From: Flavobacterium sp. KACC 22761
Lineage (GTDB): Bacteria; Bacteroidota; Bacteroidia; Flavobacteriales; Flavobacteriaceae
NCBI RefSeq assembly: GCF_034058155.1
Contig: NZ_CP139148.1
Coordinates: 4,650,001 to 4,714,000 of the forward strand
Direction of reading: 5' to 3'
Length of the DNA stretch: 64,000 nt
The notes under the pieces are model-generated. The model made no database searches. It saw nothing but the letters and a program-made list of their open reading frames with translations, and was not told the DNA's origin. Within the stretch, counting starts at the first letter, position 1. Every line of letters begins with the position of its first letter. This document shows positions 63,072 through 64,000 of this stretch, in pieces. The position numbers and the translations under genes were made by a program.

Positions 63072-63095
63072 ACAGTCTAATAAAAATTAGACTGT
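63072..63095 (+). terminator. Terminator of the efflux operon
   Basis: ACAGTCTAAT and ATTAGACTGT form a perfect 10-bp stem with an AAAA loop, then T4. It starts 20 bp after the stop. Confidence 0.92.
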
Positions 63096-63201
63096 TTTCA
63101 TACTATATCGGCATTGATAACCTGCGTTTAGTCTTCTTTTTAGTAGATTACCCAAAAACTGTACGCATTCTTAGGAATGCAAATTTAAAAATTTGCCTAA
63201 A

Positions 63202-63240
63202 AGGGCGGTTCTCTTGATTTGTGAGAACTGTCCTTTTTTT
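63202..63240 (+). terminator. Second hairpin with T-run
   Basis: GGGCGGTTCTC pairs with GAGAACTGTCC (two mismatches) around TTGATTTGT, followed by seven T residues. It backs up the terminator at 63072 or ends an unseen transcript. Confidence 0.75.
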
Positions 63241-63345
63241 GTTTAATAAAATAGGTAAAAGTACGTGGTTAGCTAATCGCATAAATTAATATTTTTGATA
63301 ATAATTGAAATGCTTTTTTAACTAATTTAGCACAAAACGTATAAA

Positions 63346-64000
63346 ATGAAAATTATTATCCATTCGATCGAAGATGACTTAGTTATTGATAGCAAATTTA
63401 TAACTGGCAAAACTAATTATGATTTTGCCCTAAAAGAACTTTATCCACTTGTTGATCGTTTAGAAATCCAAAGAAATCTACAAAATCCATCTTTTTACAG
63501 TCGATTACGTTTAGACTTAATCAAAGGATGCGTAATGCCTCCTATAACTCTTGCCATAATTTCCGACAAAGGAAATCTTCCCGCAAAGATTCAAGATGCT
63601 GAAAAATATATAAATGAAAACATAAAAAATGCTTTTATTTTAGATGGTATACAAAGATTAAGTGCCCTTCATAGAACTTACACCAATCCTGAACTTGATC
63701 AACAAATTGATGTTGAAAGACCGCTTTTTCTAAATATCCTTATTTGTAAAAAAATGGACAATTTACTGTACCGGATGATTACATTGAATAATGGGCAAAA
63801 AGCAATGTCTGCAAATCATCAGATAGAAATATTATTAGGCAACATGTACAAATTCAAAGATTTAGACATTGTTATCCAAACTGAAAAGGAAAAAGGAAAA
63901 AAAGGTAAATATCAACATTCATTTGAAAAATCAAATATAATAAAAGGTTATTTAGCATTCTTATCGAAAAGTACTGCAATAGATAACAAAAAAATTATTG
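63346..64000 (+). CDS. Partial DGxQR-motif protein (ParB/DUF262/DGQHR-like)
   Basis: The gene starts at the ATG at 63346 and runs off the right edge; 218 codons are visible. After LIKGCVMPPITLAII comes FILDGIQRLSALHRTY, which resembles the DGQQR/DGQHR core of ParB-fold proteins such as DUF262 (GmrSD-type) and DndB-type DGQHR proteins. LNILICKKMDNLLYRMITLNNGQKAMSANHQIEILL follows, where NNGQKAMS resembles the second conserved block of DGQHR-domain proteins. Such genes are often part of DNA-modification or anti-phage islands, but no partner is visible. The family call is tentative. Confidence 0.6.
   Translation, partial: MKIIIHSIEDDLVIDSKFITGKTNYDFALKELYPLVDRLEIQRNLQNPSFYSRLRLDLIKGCVMPPITLAIISDKGNLPAKIQDAEKYINENIKNAFILDGIQRLSALHRTYTNPELDQQIDVERPLFLNILICKKMDNLLYRMITLNNGQKAMSANHQIEILLGNMYKFKDLDIVIQTEKEKGKKGKYQHSFEKSNIIKGYLAFLSKSTAIDNKKII

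Overview
The window is about 64 kb of AT-rich DNA from a Bacteroidota member, most likely Flavobacterium or a close relative. The evidence is type IX secretion/gliding parts (PorP/SprF, a TPR-PD40-OmpA protein, a gliding-type C-terminal domain), Bacteroidetes-style promoters (TTG, about 19 nt, TAnnTTTG), lack of Shine-Dalgarno sequences, and many intergenic palindromes. No rRNA, tRNA, CRISPR array, insertion sequence or prophage was recognised.

Layout. 1-3360: the end of a glycan-degradation operon (GH2-type enzyme, then an esterase-GH43 fusion). 3474-5402: three minus-strand genes of uncertain function, including a LURP-one/scramblase-like protein and a YcxB-like membrane protein. 5773-10602: an NtrB/NtrC-like two-component pair and two paralogous AraC-type regulators. 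10867-25298: a minus-strand cell-surface region with an accessory type IX secretion module (OmpA/PD40, PorP/SprF-like, type-B CTD protein), a thioredoxin-like protein, a large Cys-rich protein with a fibrinogen-like C-terminus, and two paralogous collagen-like proteins built from 14 and 6 copies of a 168-bp repeat.

25709-48588 is a pectin locus. It encodes a rhamnogalacturonan acetylesterase, two GH28 enzymes, a pectate lyase-pectin methylesterase fusion, a GH43, a GH105, an esterase, a LacI-type regulator, the full uronate pathway (UxaC, UxaB, UxaA; KduI, KduD; KdgK, KdgA) and two hexuronate MFS transporters. Galacturonate would run through tagaturonate and altronate to KDG, unsaturated galacturonate through DKI/DKII to KDG, and KDG to pyruvate plus glyceraldehyde-3-phosphate. 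Four copies of the palindrome TGTAATCGATTACA or close variants lie at the GH28, lacI, kduI and transporter promoters; three abut the -7 box, which points to one LacI-type regulon. No SusC/SusD pair is present. A second esterase follows at 48968.

50376-55033 holds housekeeping or accessory genes (2'-5' RNA ligase-like, AraC, two SDRs, a PepSY-like secreted protein) separated by palindromic repeats. 55126-63052 holds a LytS/LytTR two-component pair divergent from a TolC-RND-MFP efflux operon whose RND pump has an EF-hand-like loop. The last gene (63346 to the edge) is cut and has a DGxQR-type motif, as in some ParB/DUF262/DGQHR proteins.

The most unusual parts are the collagen-like/fibrinogen-like surface cluster with evidence of recent sequence exchange between paralogs, the LacI operator set, the REP-like palindrome cluster after lacI, and the EF-hand-like loop in the RND pump.
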